From Hydra vulgaris (taxonomy: Eukaryota; Cnidaria; Hydrozoa; Anthoathecata; Hydridae), in contig NC_088931.1 of the NCBI RefSeq assembly GCF_038396675.1, forward strand, positions 16,394,501-16,458,500: 64,000 nt of DNA. Reading direction: 5' to 3'. Both the position numbers and the translations under genes were made by a program. Positions 62,115 through 64,000 of this stretch are shown here, piece after piece (positions within the stretch are counted from its first letter, which is position 1; every line of letters begins with the position of its first letter). The notes below the pieces were generated by a model that was given only the letters and a program-made list of their open reading frames with translations, did not search any database and was not told where the DNA came from.

Positions 62115-62810
62115 ATGAAAATACTAGGAATAATTTTCGATGAGCATTTCAATTGGAAAAGCCAAATAAAGCTAGTCGAGAACAAAGTTTCAAAGACTAT
62201 AGGGATAATGTACAAGACAAAGCATCTTTTGAATAAATTATGTTTAAAAAATTTCTACTTTTCATTTATACATAGTCATATAAACTATTGTAATATTGCC
62301 TGGGCAAACAATCATTCATCTTTCCTAAAAATTATTTATACAAAACAAAAGCAAGCAAGTAGATTAGTTTTGGGCGCGAATAGATACGAAAGTGCCGAGC
62401 CGTTACTCAAGGAAATAAATGCTCTAAATGTATACAAACTAAATATATACCATAACTTGTTATTTATGTTAAAACTTCAAAATGAAATGATTCCAAAATA
62501 TTTTTTTAAAAGTTTCACTCGATTAATTCATAAATATGAAACAAGACATTCAATGAGTAATTACTACATCCCACTAACATCACTCAAAGAATCTGACTTC
62601 TCGACTATGTGCCGTGGACCACGCTTGTGGAATTCGATTCTTGACGAAAATATGAAAAAAATAAAATCTATTGCTACATTTAAAAGAACTATAAAAAAAC
62701 ACTTACTAAATTTAAACATTACGTACATTCTCTCATTTTTTTTAAAAAAATTGAAAATTTTTGTATTTTTAATTTTTTACGTACTTTATTTAATTTTAAT
62801 ATTGTATTGA
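62115..62810 (+). pseudogene. LINE-4 ORF2, C-terminal part
   Basis: Continues after the Kolobok insertion with MKILGIIFDEHFNWKSQI, FIHSHINYCNIAWANN, KQKQASRLVLGANRYE and CRGPRLWNSIL, ending LILILY. No lesion was seen within this part. Confidence 0.85.
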
Positions 62811-63211
62811 ATATGTATATGCATATGAAGCGAATTAAATTTTTTTTAATTTTTTTTATTGTCTTGAATATGTATACGAATATATACAGATTTGTAATTT
62901 TTTATTTATTATTTTTTATTTTAACTTTATCTTAAATTTCTTCTTTTTTTAACTTTAAGTTCTTTTTTAACTATCAAATTTTTTTTTAATCATTATTTTA
63001 AACTTATTAATTTCACTCTTTTATATAATATTGGAAGATATAAAATTTTATTGTATTTTTTTGTGTTTTACAAAGGGGCTTGATGATAAGTCATTTTGAC
63101 TTCTACTTGCCCCAGTCAGCTTGTAATTATATATATATATATATTTGTTTAAATTTATAGATAACATTATAAAATGTGTAAAATGACGAAAATAAAAGAA
63201 AAAAAAAAAAA
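62811..63211 (+). other. LINE-4 3' UTR and A-tail
   Basis: T-rich, with GGGCTTGATGATAAGTC near 63076, an AT run near 63129-63143 and AAAAGAAAAAAAAAAAA at the end. Confidence 0.75.
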
Positions 63212-63475
63212 GTTGAATCACTTTTATTTTACTCTCAGACCATGTTTCATTTTCATTTTCTTTTATGCGATCAATCCTAAGGTTATTTCTTCGTGACCGA
63301 TCCTCAATTTCCCTTTTTAAAAAAAAAAAAACGATAAGTTTTTTTTAAGTCAATAAACTTATCGTTTTTATGTGCTTCGATTTTACAAAAACTTTTTTTG
63401 TTCAATAGACTCAATATTATTTTTGACCTTTTTTTCGATGAGTTCCTCCTGAAAAAATTTTTTGTTTTTGTTCTT
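63212..63475 (-). pseudogene. LINE-3 ORF1, N-terminal remnant
   Basis: Minus strand: EELIEKKVKNNIESIEQKK, then REIEDRSRRNNLRIDRIKE and NENETWSESKIKVIQ, directly comparable with LINE-1 ORF1. The text resumes at 58190 as LFEETLGVKNVR, which proves that LINE-4 sits inside it. Stops occur in the first half. Confidence 0.75.
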
Positions 63476-63815
63476 CTTTAATATTTTGCCGTTTAAAAAT
63501 ATTACAATAACCAATTATATTTTACAATTTTTTACATTAGTAACGACAGGACTTCTAGAAGATCATGTGGATCTTGTCATGAAGCCCTTTACAATATATG
63601 GTTAATTTTTAATAAAAGTACAATGTCTATAGTGAAGTAATAAAACACCTTTATGCAAAAACATTTATAAACCAAGATAAAATTTTAAAAAGCCAAGATT
63701 AAATAAAAAAATAAAATATACAAAATCGAACAACAACAAACAAACAAACAAACAAACAAAAAAACAATTAAAAATAAATCAAAATATTTTCAATTAAAAA
63801 TATGATTTTTTTAAG
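63476..63815 (-). mobile_element. LINE-5: 3' end of a LINE-1-family copy
   Basis: The minus strand matches the LINE-1 3' UTR, including GACAAGATCCACATGATC, CTAGAAGTCCTGTCG and AAACGGCAAAATATTAAA. It extends to the last ORF2 codons at about 63815, then similarity stops, so it is 5'-truncated. Its 3' end abuts the LINE-3 5' remnant head to tail. Confidence 0.85.
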
Positions 63816-64000
63816 TTTTTGTTTTAATAAGTAATAGCAACTTGTATTTTTACTTTTGAATTTGTATTATAAAAAATAAAAAAAATAAAAATTTTCGACC
63901 AATAAAAACACCGTAAAAGTAAATGCGGAAGTCACAATTGGAATAGTGGATATAACACTGGAATAGTGGATATAACAATTGGAATAGTGTATGCTGCAGC
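63816..64000. other. Window end with short tandem repeat
   Basis: No gene. TGGAATAGTGGATATAACA occurs twice, and a third partial copy runs into the window edge (about 63938-63995). Confidence 0.6.

Larger units (their letters stand above)
58191..63211 (+). mobile_element. LINE-4: 5'-truncated CR1-like LINE inserted in LINE-3 ORF1
   Basis: Begins within ORF2 and ends with an A-tail near 63197-63211. AAAAAGTT lies just before the 5' end (58183-58190) and follows the A-tail, a probable target duplication. The 3' UTR contains GGGCTTGATGATAAGTC and a short AT repeat. A Kolobok-like element splits it at 59347-62110. Confidence 0.85.

Overview
The window is AT-rich eukaryotic DNA, about 64 kb, from a repeat-laden animal genome. 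The best guess is a cnidarian, probably Hydra. The reasons are the dense CR1/jockey-like LINEs, Tc1, pogo, hAT and TTAA-target (Kolobok-like) elements, long (AT)n tracts, small phase-matched introns, and a RAG1-like transposase relic of the kind known from Hydra. The organism call is inference; no rRNA or tRNA gene was recognised.

Only two loci look like ordinary host genes. One is the last two exons of an ALDH16A1-type gene (4766-5370, +). The other is an intact three-exon gene for a 150-residue secreted protein of unknown function (36041-37073, -), with a TATA-like box upstream. Almost everything else is transposable elements, many of them nested.

Layout. 524-2061: broken RAG1-like/Transib-lineage transposase. 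2620-3245: LINE endonuclease fragment (-). 4766-5370: ALDH16A1 3' exons. 6060-6255: dispersed GC-richer repeat. 6950-11367: LINE-1 (+), ORF1 and ORF2, broken. 11527-13207: Tc1 element with long IR/DR ends. 13220-16367: hAT with a perfect 8-bp target duplication and a broken transposase. 17186-17413: BED-finger scrap. 17877-21312: LINE-2 (+), only two visible ORF lesions. 22223-23327: two nested palindromes. 25216-26887: unnamed repeat-family ORF with four lesions. 27058-28640: zinc-finger and hAT-like remnants (-). 30203-34363: pogo/Tigger-like element with a C-terminal PHD finger, split by an 895-bp MITE. 36.0-37.1 kb: secreted-protein gene. 40857-43244: unnamed RNase-H-like transposon ORF (-) with two stops. 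44.04-45.05 kb: fold-back element.

From 45.5 kb to 63.5 kb lies one LINE (LINE-3, -) taken apart by insertions. Its ORF2 is interrupted at 48472-57555 by a sequence with inverted CCCAGCCGGCACAA ends, arrays of AGACGTCT and a decayed DUF4806-type gene. Inside that, within an (AT)n tract, sits an apparently intact hAT (52092-57135) encoding a spliced 1080-residue protein: an OTU cysteine-protease-like domain fused to a hAT transposase. LINE-3 ORF1 is interrupted by LINE-4 (+, 58191-63211), itself interrupted by a Kolobok-like element with TTAA target duplications (59347-62110). The window ends with the 3' end of another LINE (-).

The most unusual items are the OTU-hAT fusion, the AGACGTCT element carrying a DUF4806-type gene, the RAG1-like relic that seems to have lost all three catalytic acids, and the small secreted-protein gene. 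All family assignments were made by eye; no searches were run.
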